DNA from: Chalciporus piperatus
Lineage: Eukaryota; Basidiomycota; Agaricomycetes; Boletales; Boletaceae
Length of the DNA stretch: 64,000 bases
NCBI GenBank assembly: GCA_038093975.1
Contig: JBBPTG010000062.1
Location: 62,001 to 126,000 of the forward strand
Direction: 5' to 3'
Every line of letters begins with the position of its first letter. The stretch's first letter is position 1. Shown here in pieces: positions 8,235 to 18,537 of this stretch. The notes below the pieces were generated by a model, which was not told the origin of the DNA, searched no databases, and saw nothing but the letters and a program-made list of their open reading frames with translations. A program made the translations under genes and the position numbers.

Positions 8235-11200
8235 TTATACCTTTTTGGTATCCGGCACGGTATTCAACCAGTTGATTTGTCCATCATCGACCTGACTCGT
8301 TAAGTTGTCATACGGTTGAAATAGTGACTCGAATAGACTCCGTGACATGCGAAGGAATCGTGGAGCGGACGGGTGTATCTTGTTGAATTCCCTTATTGCA
8401 TCTTGTGCATTCTTGAGATTCGATCGTGGTTCCCATGTTCGATCAGATTCCGCATAGCCTTTCCAGTGCACGAGGTATTTCAGGGTTTTTCCCTGTAAAC
8501 GAGAATCAACGATGTAGTCCACCTCATATTCATCATCTCTGTCTTCTGTCACAATCACAGGCCCAGGCTTATCAACAGTTTGCTTCCGTAACCTGTCCTT
8601 ATATGGTTTGACACGTGAAACATTAACGACGGGGTGAATTCTCATGGTACGCGGAAGCTTCAAGCGTAGTGCGTTCCGTCCAATCAGGGTTGTGATTTCG
8701 TAAGGGCCCAACCATCGTGGGGAAAGTTTCTTAGATCTCTGCGCCAGGCGGAGATTAGCTGTAGACAACCAGACTTTCTGACCAATCTCGTAAGATGGTG
8801 ATTCAGAGCGGTGTTTGTCGGCTTGCGCTTTCATACGCTTCTGAGCTTCTATTATGTTATCCTTGGTTTCTTTCAACGTGTTGGCAAGCGTGTCAACAAA
8901 GTCCGTAGCAGCGGGTGCTTTAGACGTGTAATTCTCTATTCCCATTCTCGGGAAATATGTGTGCGTGACGTTGAAAGGTGCCTTGGATGTAGAAGCTTGC
9001 TTCTTCGAATTGTATGAGAATTGCGCAATTGGTAACCAATCAGTCCATTCTTCTTGTTTTTCTGACGTGAATAAACGGAGATACTGTTGTAGATCTCGAT
9101 TCATACGTTCAGTTTGTCCATCAGTTTGGGGATGAAAGGCGGTGGAGAGTTTGGGCGTAATGCCAAGACGTTTGCATATGTCTTTCATCACTTGAGATGC
9201 GAATTGCGGACCTCGGTCCGATATGATGGTTTTAGGAAGTCCATGATGTTTCCACACATGGGTTAGGTAAAGACGAGCAGTGTCGAGAGCGGTGACTGTC
9301 TTGTTGCACGGAATGAATTCGACTTCTTTGGAGAATCTGTCAACTACTACAAGAATAGAATCGAATCCATTCGAGAGTGGCAGATCGGTAGTGAAATCTG
9401 CAGAGATATGTTCCCAGGGAAGATCCGGAACTTCGAGGGGGCGGAGTTTTCCAGAAGGAGCATAGTTTATCCCTTTGAAACGTGCACATCTGTCACAGCG
9501 TGAGACGTAGTCCTTCACGAGCGTAGCCATTCCTGGCCAGGTGTAACTGCGCTGTAGCAGTTCAATTGTCTTTTCATATCCGGGATGTCCAGCAATGGGC
9601 GTGTCGTGATGAAGTTGAATAATCTCCATACGGAGATCTTCTTCTTCAGGGACGTATAGTCTCCCTTTCTTGTCAATCAGAATCCCATCAGACTCTTCAC
9701 AAATGCCGTGTTCTTTACAGAGTTTCATAACTTCTGTCTCACGTATTTTGAAGGTTGCTTTTCTGATTTTGTTCTTGATCAAATCGGAATCGATTGAGAG
9801 TTGAACAGTTGACGTGGCAGCTATTCTGTCCGGAGGTATTACAAGGACAGCTTTGTTATCTGTTTCGATACCGATTGCGTGATCTTCTCTCCTCGATAAG
9901 GCATCGGCTTTCCCCATTTGGGAACCGGCCTTGTGTAACCATTTGAAATTGAATCGGCTAAGATATTGAGACCAACGTGCTTGGCGACGATTTAGATCTT
10001 GCCGAGTCATGAAGAACTGAAGGTTCGCGTGATCGTTCCAGATTTCAAATTCGTGTTTAGAACCTTCCAGATAATGTCTCCATTGTTCCAGACTTCTGAT
10101 AACGCTTAGCATCTCTGTATCCGCAATGGGGTAGTTGCGTTCTTCCGGTGACATGGAATGGGAAGAGAATGCGACTGGATGCCATTTGTCTCCTTGTTCT
10201 ATAGATAGAACAGCACCTGTGGCGTAATTAGATGCATCCGATTCTAGACGGAAGCGTTTGTCATTGTCTGGGAAAGCGAGTATGGGAGCGGTGATGAACT
10301 TCTGTTTCAACGTGTTGAAGGCGTTCTTCTGCGCATCTTCCCATGCGAATTTCACATCTTTCTTGGTAAGATCATTCAAGGGTCTAGCCACTTGCGCATA
10401 GTCCTGAATGAAACGGCGATAGAAATTTGCTAACCCAAGGAAACTTCTGACACCTCTGACATTTGTCGGAGTTGGCCATTCGGTGATTGCCTTGACCTTA
10501 TCGTCGTCCATCCTGATTCCCTCGGGAGTAATTGTCATTCCCAAGAATTCTACTTCTTTTGTATGGAAGACACATTTCTCTGGTTTGACGAAGAGGTCAT
10601 TCTCTTCTAGGCGACGAAGAACTTCTCTGACTATTTTGGCATGGACAGCAGGGTCGTCGGATTTGGTAAAGATCATGATGTCATCAATGTAGACAACAAC
10701 GGCGTCTTCCATATCCGAGAAGATGTCGTTCATCATGGTCTGGAATGTTGCAGGAGAATTGCATAATCCGAAGTACATTACCAAGGGTTCGAAGGCGCCA
10801 CGGAAGCATACGAATGCGGCTTTAGATTCATCGCCTTCTTTGATTCGGATGTTGTTGTATCCCCAGCGCAAATCCATTTTGGTAAACAGTTTTGCGCCTT
10901 TCAGTTTATCAACCAATTGGGAAATGAGGGGTAATGGATAATTGTTTTTCACCGTGTGTTCATTCAGATAACGGTAATCTTGAACCATGCGTTTCTTGCC
11001 ATCTTTCTTAGGAACGAAGAACACGGGAGAAGTCTGCTCGGATTTGGAAGGACGAATGTATCCTTTCTTGAGCTGATCGTCAATAAATGCGCTGACTTCT
11101 TCTTGTTCCGTGACAGAGAGTGGGATAAGACGACCCTTCTTTGGCTTGTAGGTGTCTTTCAAGTCAATTGCATGATCCCACGGCTTACGGGTTGGCATGC

Positions 11201-11521
11201 GTTCAGATTCCTTTTTCTTGAACAGGTGAATATACTTGTGATATTCTTTTGGAACAAGTTCTTCCGGAGTCTTTTCCGTTTTCGGCTCAGGTACATCCTT
11301 CTTTGCGGCGTTGATGTGACGAAGAGAGTTTCGTTCTTCATCATCCAATTGACGTGCGAACAGTGGTTTATCTCGCAAAACGGAGCAAGACCAAGGACAA
11401 CGTGTCATATGGACCGTTCCTTTGTTCCAATCTATTTCTGGATTGTGTTGCTTCAGCCATGCGTATCCTAGTATCACCTGATTCTTTCCGAGATCAGTGA
11501 CTTCTGCAATGGCCTTCTCAC
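8235..11521 (-). CDS. pol: Pol polyprotein, 5'-truncated (element C)
   Basis: At least 1080 residues are open. The frame continues upstream of the first GTG-like codon to the break at 11521 (…DLGKNQVILGYAWLKQHNP is the end of the protease domain; its DSG active site is lost). Domains in order: reverse transcriptase (FTKMDLRWGYNN; catalytic VVYIDDIMIF at about residues 261-270 of the open part), RNase H (RLESDASNYATGAVLS), integrase zinc finger (HHDTPIAGHPG, CDRCARFK), integrase D,D,E core (ADFTTDLP, SDRGPQFAS, TDGQTERMNRD), GPY-type tail and a C-terminal chromodomain (YLVHWKGYAESDRTWEP). No internal stop or frameshift was seen. The chromodomain places it among chromoviruses, in which it usually directs integration to marked chromatin. 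Confidence 0.92.
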
Positions 11522-11975
11522 TGTTATGACTAGGTCACAACACAGCGGGGACTTAAGGCAACACTAGGCTTTGCGAAGGAATATGCTGAGTTCTAAAACT
11601 TAATTGCGGTGAAGCAACAAATGGATTAGACTGGGGTCTGTGATAAGTACAGGGCTACTTATATACTATTGAGAAGTGCGCACAGACCAACAGCCGAATA
11701 AGGAAAACACAAAGGGAAAGATAAATAAGGTAAATGGTACGATGATAAGAAAAGGTACCAGGCACGGATTAGGGTCTAGGCCATGACATCATTGCTGACT
11801 CATCTAAGTCTGGACTTTTGTCACGTGACCTGATTATGTAATAGTTTATGTAATGCTACAGGGACTACCGGAGCGGATTAAGATGAATCCGGCTTGACCC
11901 CTAAGTTGTAGACAAAGTCCAGAGTTCGAATACCGTTGTAGGCAAAAGTTTGAAAAGTTTTTAAATACTATAACA
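11522..11975 (-). repeat. 3' LTR of copy D
   Basis: 454 bp with the TGTTATGACTAGGTCAC border and the R/U5 segment type seen in copies A and F. The polypurine tract CTATCCCCTCTCT (+ strand) follows at 11976-11988, next to the pol stop codon. Confidence 0.88.
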
Positions 11976-11986
11976 CTATCCCCTCT

Positions 11987-14900
11987 CTAGGAATCGCATT
12001 CCAGACGATTCGGCAAATTCCGCACAGGAACCTCTGTCAGATTTTCGTATTTCTGAAACAAGGCAGAGAAATTTCCCATGGTCATGTTAATGCGGCGTGG
12101 GGCGGACGGGTGCTTTTTGTGAAAAGCTTTGACAGCTTCGGGTGCATTTGACAAATGCGCTGCCTTTTCCCATGTACGGTCCGATATGTCCCAGCCTTTC
12201 CAATGAACCAGGTACTCTAACTGTCCTTGTTTAACCTGAGACTTCACTACGTAATCCACCTCATACTCTTCTTCTCCTTCTTGGTTGACTATTACCGGAT
12301 CCGGAAGACGGACCGGTTGCCCTTCCAATGGTTCTTTAGCCGGTTTGACCCGTTTGACATTAACCGTGGGATGGATATGCATGGAATTGGGCAAGTCTAG
12401 TGTGACTGCATTGGGAAGGACCTTCGTGATTTGATAAGGTCCGATCCAGTTTTGCGTCATCTTTTTGGAGGGATAAGGTAATTTGAGGTTGTCCGTGGAT
12501 AACATAACAAAATCTCCGATTTGATAATCTGGAGCTTCGGACCGATGTTTGTCCGCTTGCTCTTTCATCCGGTTCTGAGTTTCTTCTAACGCCTGCTCCA
12601 CTTCTTTGTGTGCCTTTCCACATTTCTCTAAGAATGTACCAGCTGGAGATGAATCGCCTTCGAATCCCATGCGTGGGAAGTAGTTTTTTGTTATAGCGAA
12701 GGGGATGGTTCCGGTAGCAGTGGATAGGGAGGAATTGTGATGGAACTGCGCTATCTTCAACCAATCAGCCCATTCCGTTTGACGTTTAGCCACGTAAGCG
12801 CGGAGATACTGCTGGAGTTCTCGGTTCATACGCTCCGTTTGGCCATCGGTTTGGGGGTGATAAGCGGTTGACAGCTTCTGTTCTATTCCTAGAAGGGTGC
12901 AAAGCTGCGAAGTAAACTCCGATGCGAATTGCGGTCCTCGATCTGAAACAATCGAAGAGGGAAGTCCGTGTCTACACCAAACATTGTCTCTAAATAGAAT
13001 AGCTAATTCTTTCGAAGAAATTGTCTTTTTACAAGCGATAAACTCTACTTCTTTAGAGAAGCGATCTACAATTACACAAATAGCGTCAAAGCCACGTGAT
13101 TTGGGAAAACCCGTGGTAAAATCTATAGATATATCCTTCCATGGTTCTTTCGGAACGGGAAGGGGAATTAATTTGCCAGTTTGTGCAGTTGACTTTCCCT
13201 TCGTGAGGGCGCACGTCTGACAATGTTCTACGTATGTTTTAACGTCCTTTGTGACACCAGGCCACGAGAAATAACGAGTAACCAAGTGTAAGGTACGTCC
13301 TTGACCACCATGGCCACCAATAGGAGAATCATGAAGGATTGTAAGTAATTTAGTACGTAAGGAAATAGGAACGAAAACTTTGTTTTTGTCATTTTTAAAT
13401 ACTATAGACCCCTCGTCAAAAGCGAAGCCATCTACCGTATCATTTTTTATTTTTTCTGATTCGTTTTGTATTTCGTCATAAATAGGTGAAGAAAGCGTAA
13501 CTGTATTAATAAAAACAGAAGCAGGAAGTACAGTAATATTTTTGTTATGGTCGGGATCTGCTTCTCCGTGATCTTCTCGACGAGATAAAGCATCAGCCCT
13601 TCCATTTGTAGCACCCGGTTTATAAATAATCGAGTAATTATACTCTGAGAGCAACGCATTCCAGCGTGCTTGACGTGGGCTCAGAGTTTGGGGAGATTTC
13701 CAATATTCGAGATTCTTGTGATCAGTCCAAATCTCGAAATGTTCTCGACCCATTAGATAATGTCTCCATTCCTGCAAAGCCCGAATGACAGCTAGAAGCT
13801 CCTTGTCATAAACCGGGTAGTTCTTTTCGGCAGAACTAAAGGAATGGGAAATGAAGGCACAAGGCCTCCAGAGGCCATCATCGCATTTAACCGAGAGCAC
13901 AGCTCCCGTTGCAATATCACTAGCGTCCGTTTCTACTCTGACTTCTTTAGAGCGGTCAGGATAGCTGAAAGCGGAGCGGTAGTGAATTGCTGCTTCAGCT
14001 TGTCAAAAGCTTGCTGTTGCTCCGGTCCCCACCGGTATGGTGTGTCCTTTTTGGTAAGGTCATTCAAGGGACGAGCAATGTCAGCGAAGCCTTGAATGAA
14101 GCGTCGGTAGAAGTTAGCCAATCCTAAAAAGGACTGAACACCCTTCAACCGAGTTGGTGCCGGCCAATCCAAAATAGCCTGCACCTTCGAAGTGTCCATC
14201 TCTACGCCTTTCTGGGAGATAACCATTCCCAAGAAATCTATGGAATCCACAGCGAAGCTACACTTTTCTGGTTTTACGTAAAGATCGTTCTCTCTGAGAC
14301 GTTGCAATACGGTTTTAACTATTTCTAAGTGCTCTGCTCTAGTTTTTCCGAACGTAAAGATCATGAGATCGTCGATATAAATAATGAGAACCCCATGAAG
14401 ATCGCTAAATAGATCGTTCATCATTTGTTGGAATGTGGGGGGAGAGTTCGTAAGTCCAAAGTACATGACAACTGGTTCGTAAGCGCCAAATGGAGTAACG
14501 AAAGCCGCTTTCCATTCGTCGCCTTCTTTTATTCTAACATTATTATAGCCCCAACGTAGGTCCATTTTAGTAAACATATCAGCTCCTTTGAGCTGGTCGA
14601 TAAGTCCGGAAATGAGGGGAAGAGGGTAAGCGTTCTTGACAGTTCCCTCATTTACGTAACGATAGTCCATAACTAATCTCTTTTTACCGTCCTTTTTTGG
14701 AATAAAGAAAACAGGAGATGTCTGAGGGGATTTCGACGGACGAAGATATCCTTTCGATAACTCCTTATCGATGAACTTTTTGACGTCATCAAGTTCCTGT
14801 TCGGACATCGGAATCACCCGACCCTTTTTTGGAACGAAATCAGGCTTGAGATCTATTGCGTGGTCCCACGCCTTTCGGGTAGGCATACGCTCACTCTCTT

Positions 14901-15624
14901 GCTCTGAGAAGACGTCTAAGTACTCGTGGAGTTCTACTGGGACTTTCTCGGTGAGCCCCGCCTCAAACACTCGACGAATAGAAAATGAACGATTCAAATG
15001 ATAGTTGACTACTTTGCACTGATCCGTACAGCGTGTGAATCGTACTCGTTTGGCCACCCAATCGATTTCAGGGTTGTGCCTCTCGAGCCAATCGTAGCCG
15101 ATGATCATGTGATGAGTGCCAAGTACAGAAACAAAAGCGTCCATATGCTCGAAATGTCCATTATGTCCCAAAACAAGTGAAACCTTGTGAGTGACACCGC
15201 CTATCGCTCCCTCTGAGCCGTCGGCGTTGTACACTGGAATAGGAAAAGGAAGTTCTTCCAGTGTCAAACCATGTCGCTCACAGAACGATTTATCTATAAA
15301 AGTTTCGGTTGCGCCGGAATCCAATAGAGCGGCAAACTCCATTTTCTTCCATTGCTCCCCTTTATCGTACATAATAGTAATAGCGAGATCCAGCTCGTTT
15401 TTCCGATTCTGATTCCTTACATGTATTTTTGATGGGATTTCTTTTTTCGAATAATTTACCTTAAGGGAATTAAGCACGAATTGTTTTACTTCTGTCGCCA
15501 CGCCACTAGGGGACGCCCTTTCAGAAGAAGAAGAAAAGTTATATTTAAACGGAACATGAGGACCGGTACTAATACAACCATTGGGTAAACTAAGTCCATG
15601 CCTCTGAGAACCCATCTCTCTCAT
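11987..15624 (-). pseudogene. pol: Pol with one frameshift (copy D)
   Basis: Two open frames, 15624-13933 and 13900-11987, together span protease (ALLDSGATETFID), RT (IIYIDDLMIF), RNase H, integrase (HDSPIGGHGGQG, IDFTTGF, SDRGPQFAS, DGQTERMNRE) and chromodomain (YLVHWKGWDISDRTWEKA). A 1-nt loss at about 13960-13966 (ATAGCTG where E has ATAAGCTA) breaks the frame between RT and RNase H. The rest is almost identical to the intact pol of E. The start ATG (15622-15624) overlaps the gag stop codon as ATGA. Confidence 0.9.
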
Positions 15625-16960
15625 CGGCTGCTTCCTTTTAAAGCTTCGGCTGCCTGTGCCTTAGCTTCTGACTCAATGCGGTCGCGCCAGTACGCTTCCG
15701 CTTCTTGGTTGGTATATGCCGCTTGATGCGACATGTAACTTGTGCTGGTGGACGGGCCAGCGGGGTAGGGGGAAGGGGTAGGAGGGTAGGGTGCAGGGAT
15801 GGTACCTGCGAAGGGCATCTGCCGGTTGTCAAACGGCAGGGAAGTCTCAACGTATTGTTGCGAGTATGGATCCCACATAACAACTTGTCTCTGACGCGGC
15901 CTGTGGGGCTTTGGGCACGCGTTTGCAAAATGACCTGGCTGGTCGCAATTGAAACAATTTCCCGAACGGGGGATCTTGGCATTTGCTGTGCCGACAGATC
16001 CATCGGGGCTCCACGACCAGGCTGTGTGCCTGTGGGAGTGAAACGGGGGGCCGCATACGAAGCGGGGGGACGTGGGAGTGGACATGATGCAATGGGGTAA
16101 CGAGGAGGAAGATACGGATATGAAGAGGAAGGCCTTGGCGCAGTGGCGGGTGCCTGACGAACTGGAGCACCTCGTTCAACGACGATACGTTCAAAAGTTT
16201 GACCCAACTTTCGGTAGGTGTCGATCGTGTTGGTTAGATTTTGCTCATCAACATTGGTGTTGATTTGCGCCTGATAATAGATTTTGTAATCTATTGCCTT
16301 TTTCAGAAGCTCTTTGGCATGAGCATCTTCAATCTTCGATTCCGCCTTCAACAATTCAAACTCCTGGAGGAAGATGTCCACAGGTTTCCCAGCCTGCTTC
16401 AATGCTTCCAATTTTCGAAGACTCTCATGGGCGAGAACGTCTATCTGAAAATGTGCTTTGAGGAGATGTGAAAATATTGTCCATGTGGGCCATGCTAATA
16501 GTCCCAGGGGCGCTCGCACAGGTTCCTCTGCTGGTTCGCCTTCTACTACTGGTGGCGGTGGCAGAAGTTCGTATCGACTCCACTTCTCTATTGTCATCTG
16601 GGCGAACCCAGCCGCTTTTCCTTCTAACCGTGAGAGTACGGCGAGGCATCGAACCTTGTTGTTTTTCCACGTGTGGACGGACTGCCAGGCGTTAACCTGC
16701 GCCCACCACAAACGGAACTTGGTGCGGTCACCATCCCATTTCCCAGGGTCGGCGACCTTTTTGGACACGGAGTCCGAATTGTCTGAAATGAGCGCCTTCA
16801 GAGCGGCGGTGAGGGCAACGATGGGATCAACTGGATCTGCCATCGGAGTTTCGGGACGGGGAGTAGGAGGATGAGAACTTTCTGATGAAGATGGAAAGTG
16901 ACGTGGGGGAGATCTGTAACCTTGATTTTGTGGTTCTTGATCGTAGAACTCGGCTGACAT
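15621..16960 (-). pseudogene. gag: Gag with one frameshift (copy D)
   Basis: Starts ATG TCA GCC GAG (MSAEFYDQEPQNQGY). It includes the capsid-like core (LWWAQVNAWQSVHTWKNNK ... YQAQINTNVDEQN) and a Pro-rich linker. One C is missing at about 15957-15964, just before the CCHC zinc knuckle (CFNCDQPGHFANAC), which therefore lies in the next frame together with the proper tail (…QAAEALKGSSR, stop TGA 15621-15623). As read, Gag would lose its nucleic-acid-binding knuckle. Confidence 0.88.
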
Positions 16961-17123
16961 ATAACCTTACTGAACCCTATCTTCCAAAGGTTCTCTGGGG
17001 TTGACAGACACGAGGACGGAGGAAATATTTTTTGGAGCGGAGGTAATACCTGCGACGCTTATCGGAATCTCTGCAGACCTTCTGAGGAAGTTTCCCAAGA
17101 TCTGTTTTGATTTTGCACATATA

Positions 17124-17154
17124 CTACTCTCAAGCTTCTATCCTTGAGCAGTAG
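17124..17154 (-). other. Leader RNA hairpin (copy D, covariant form)
   Basis: Same position and size as in A and E, but the stem reads CTCAAG/CTTGAG instead of CTCGAA/TTCGAG: two base pairs have changed on both arms and pairing is kept. Confidence 0.6.
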
Positions 17155-17667
17155 CGAAAACTATCGTAATACAGGATATTATTTTTTATTGTTTTCTATT
17201 TTTGTACCTCGGCGGTGCTGCCGGCTTACGTTGCTACGTATGACTCAGCCAAGGGGGCGGCGACGCGCTTTTCCCTTGTCGTCCTTCGCAATTGGGCACG
17301 ATCCCAATCCGGTCTTCGAACAAAATTCTAACGTACGGAGGATAACAGAAACGGGGCACTAAAGGCTGGCCCAAAAGAATAGAATAGCCAGATGGCGAAT
17401 TGTGATGTTACAGGTGATCACAAGAACCTGTGTGGTGTCTACAGCCAGAGGGCTAGTGCTTGCGCAGACCCCAAGACGTCTCGAACCACGAAAGAGCCCC
17501 TAGTGCACTATGGGGTGAAGCAACGTTATCCGTATTTAGACGGCGGACGACCGTATTATGCAACAGTGGAGGGAGTTGTGGTCTCCTGTGTGTCACGTAC
17601 ACAAACGGTCTTCTTGACCAACTCTTTAGCCCTAGAGTCCAGGCGGTGTTTTCAAGTCTAATCCAAG

Positions 17668-18119
17668 TGTTATGATTTCTCACAACACAGCGGGGACTTT
17701 AGGCAACACTAAGCCTATGCGAAGGATATGCTGAGTACTAAAGCTTAATGACGGTGAAGTCACAAATGGATTAGACTGGGGTCTGTGATAAGTACAGGGC
17801 TACTTATATACTATTGAGAAGTGCGCACAGACCAACAGCCGAATAAGGAAATCATAAAGGGAAAGATAGATAAGGTAAAGGGACGACGATAAGAGAAGGT
17901 ACCAGGCACGGATTAGGGTCTAGGCCATGACATCATTGCTGACTCATCTAAGTCTGGACCTTTGTCACGTGACCTGATTATGTAATAGTTTACGTAATGC
18001 TACAGGGACTACCGGAGCGGATTAAGATGAATCCGGCTTGACCCCTAAGTTGTAGACAAAGTCCAGAGTTCGAATACCGTAGTAGGCAAAAGTTTGAAAA
18101 GTTTTTAAATACTATAACA
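17668..18119 (-). repeat. 5' LTR of copy D
   Basis: 452 bp of the TGTTATGATTTCTCAC subtype, the same subtype as E. PBS motif AGTCTAATCCA (+ strand) lies at 17655-17665, two bases inside the border. It ends at ATACTATAACA, directly against the remnant of a CATCAGG-type element. Confidence 0.88.
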
Positions 18120-18537
18120 ATAATATGTACACTGTTTCCAAACCTGCTCCTTTGCATCCATCCTCTCACTTGCCCGCTGTTGTTCAGGGAGACATAGTTT
18201 CTGTTAAAACTATATGACAAACCTGTCAACTAATACCTTTAGCTTCTGGTTTATCCCAGTGGCCATCAGAATGGAAGTCCAACAATGTACTAGACAATTG
18301 TTCTTCTTTTTTACTCAACAATTGGTCTAGCAAGTACTCTTATCAGACGTTGTACTAGATATTTTTATCAACACTATATCATATGTAATATTTGGGGATA
18401 TCAAATGGCACATAAGGTGCCAAAGTATACCCTATAGCACAAATGGCCCCCTTATAGCACAAAAAGCCCCCTTGTGCACCATAGCAGCACAAATGACCTG
18501 TTATGGCATAGGGGGTTTTTCCTGATGTAGGGGAATC
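18120..18537. mobile_element. CATCAGG-type element (subtype I), one end
   Basis: Non-coding sequence ending CCTGATG at 18531-18537. Read inward, the terminus is CATCAGGAAAAACCCCCTATG then CCATA. An internal stretch (about 18320-18365: TTGGTCTAGCAAGTAC, TTGTACTAGATA) matches the left end of the 4-kb element at 52039, read on the other strand. It sits in pol of copy F, whose sequence resumes at 18538. The other half is gone where D's LTR starts. Confidence 0.7.

Larger units (their letters stand above)
7095..11521 (-). mobile_element. Gypsy family 2, element C, 3' part
   Basis: Minus-strand chromodomain gypsy inserted in the gag of copy B after GCAAA (7090-7094). From the 3' end: LTR (7095-7570), polypurine tract, a small membrane-protein ORF, then pol. 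The 5' side (rest of protease, gag, 5' LTR) is missing at 11521/11522, where an LTR of D begins. Pol is open over its remaining length, so this was probably a recent insertion before truncation. Confidence 0.88.
11522..18119 (-). mobile_element. Gypsy family 1, copy D (full length, chimeric)
   Basis: 6.6-kb minus-strand element with both LTRs, leader, gag and pol. Gag and pol each carry one frameshift. The left LTR (11522-11975) is of the TGTTATGACTAGG subtype and the right LTR (17668-18119) of the TGTTATGATTTCTC subtype. The flanks differ: pol of C on the left (TCTCAC), a CATCAGG-type element on the right (AATAAT). LTRs of one insertion start identical and carry a 5-bp duplication, so D probably arose by recombination between two insertions. 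Confidence 0.88.
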
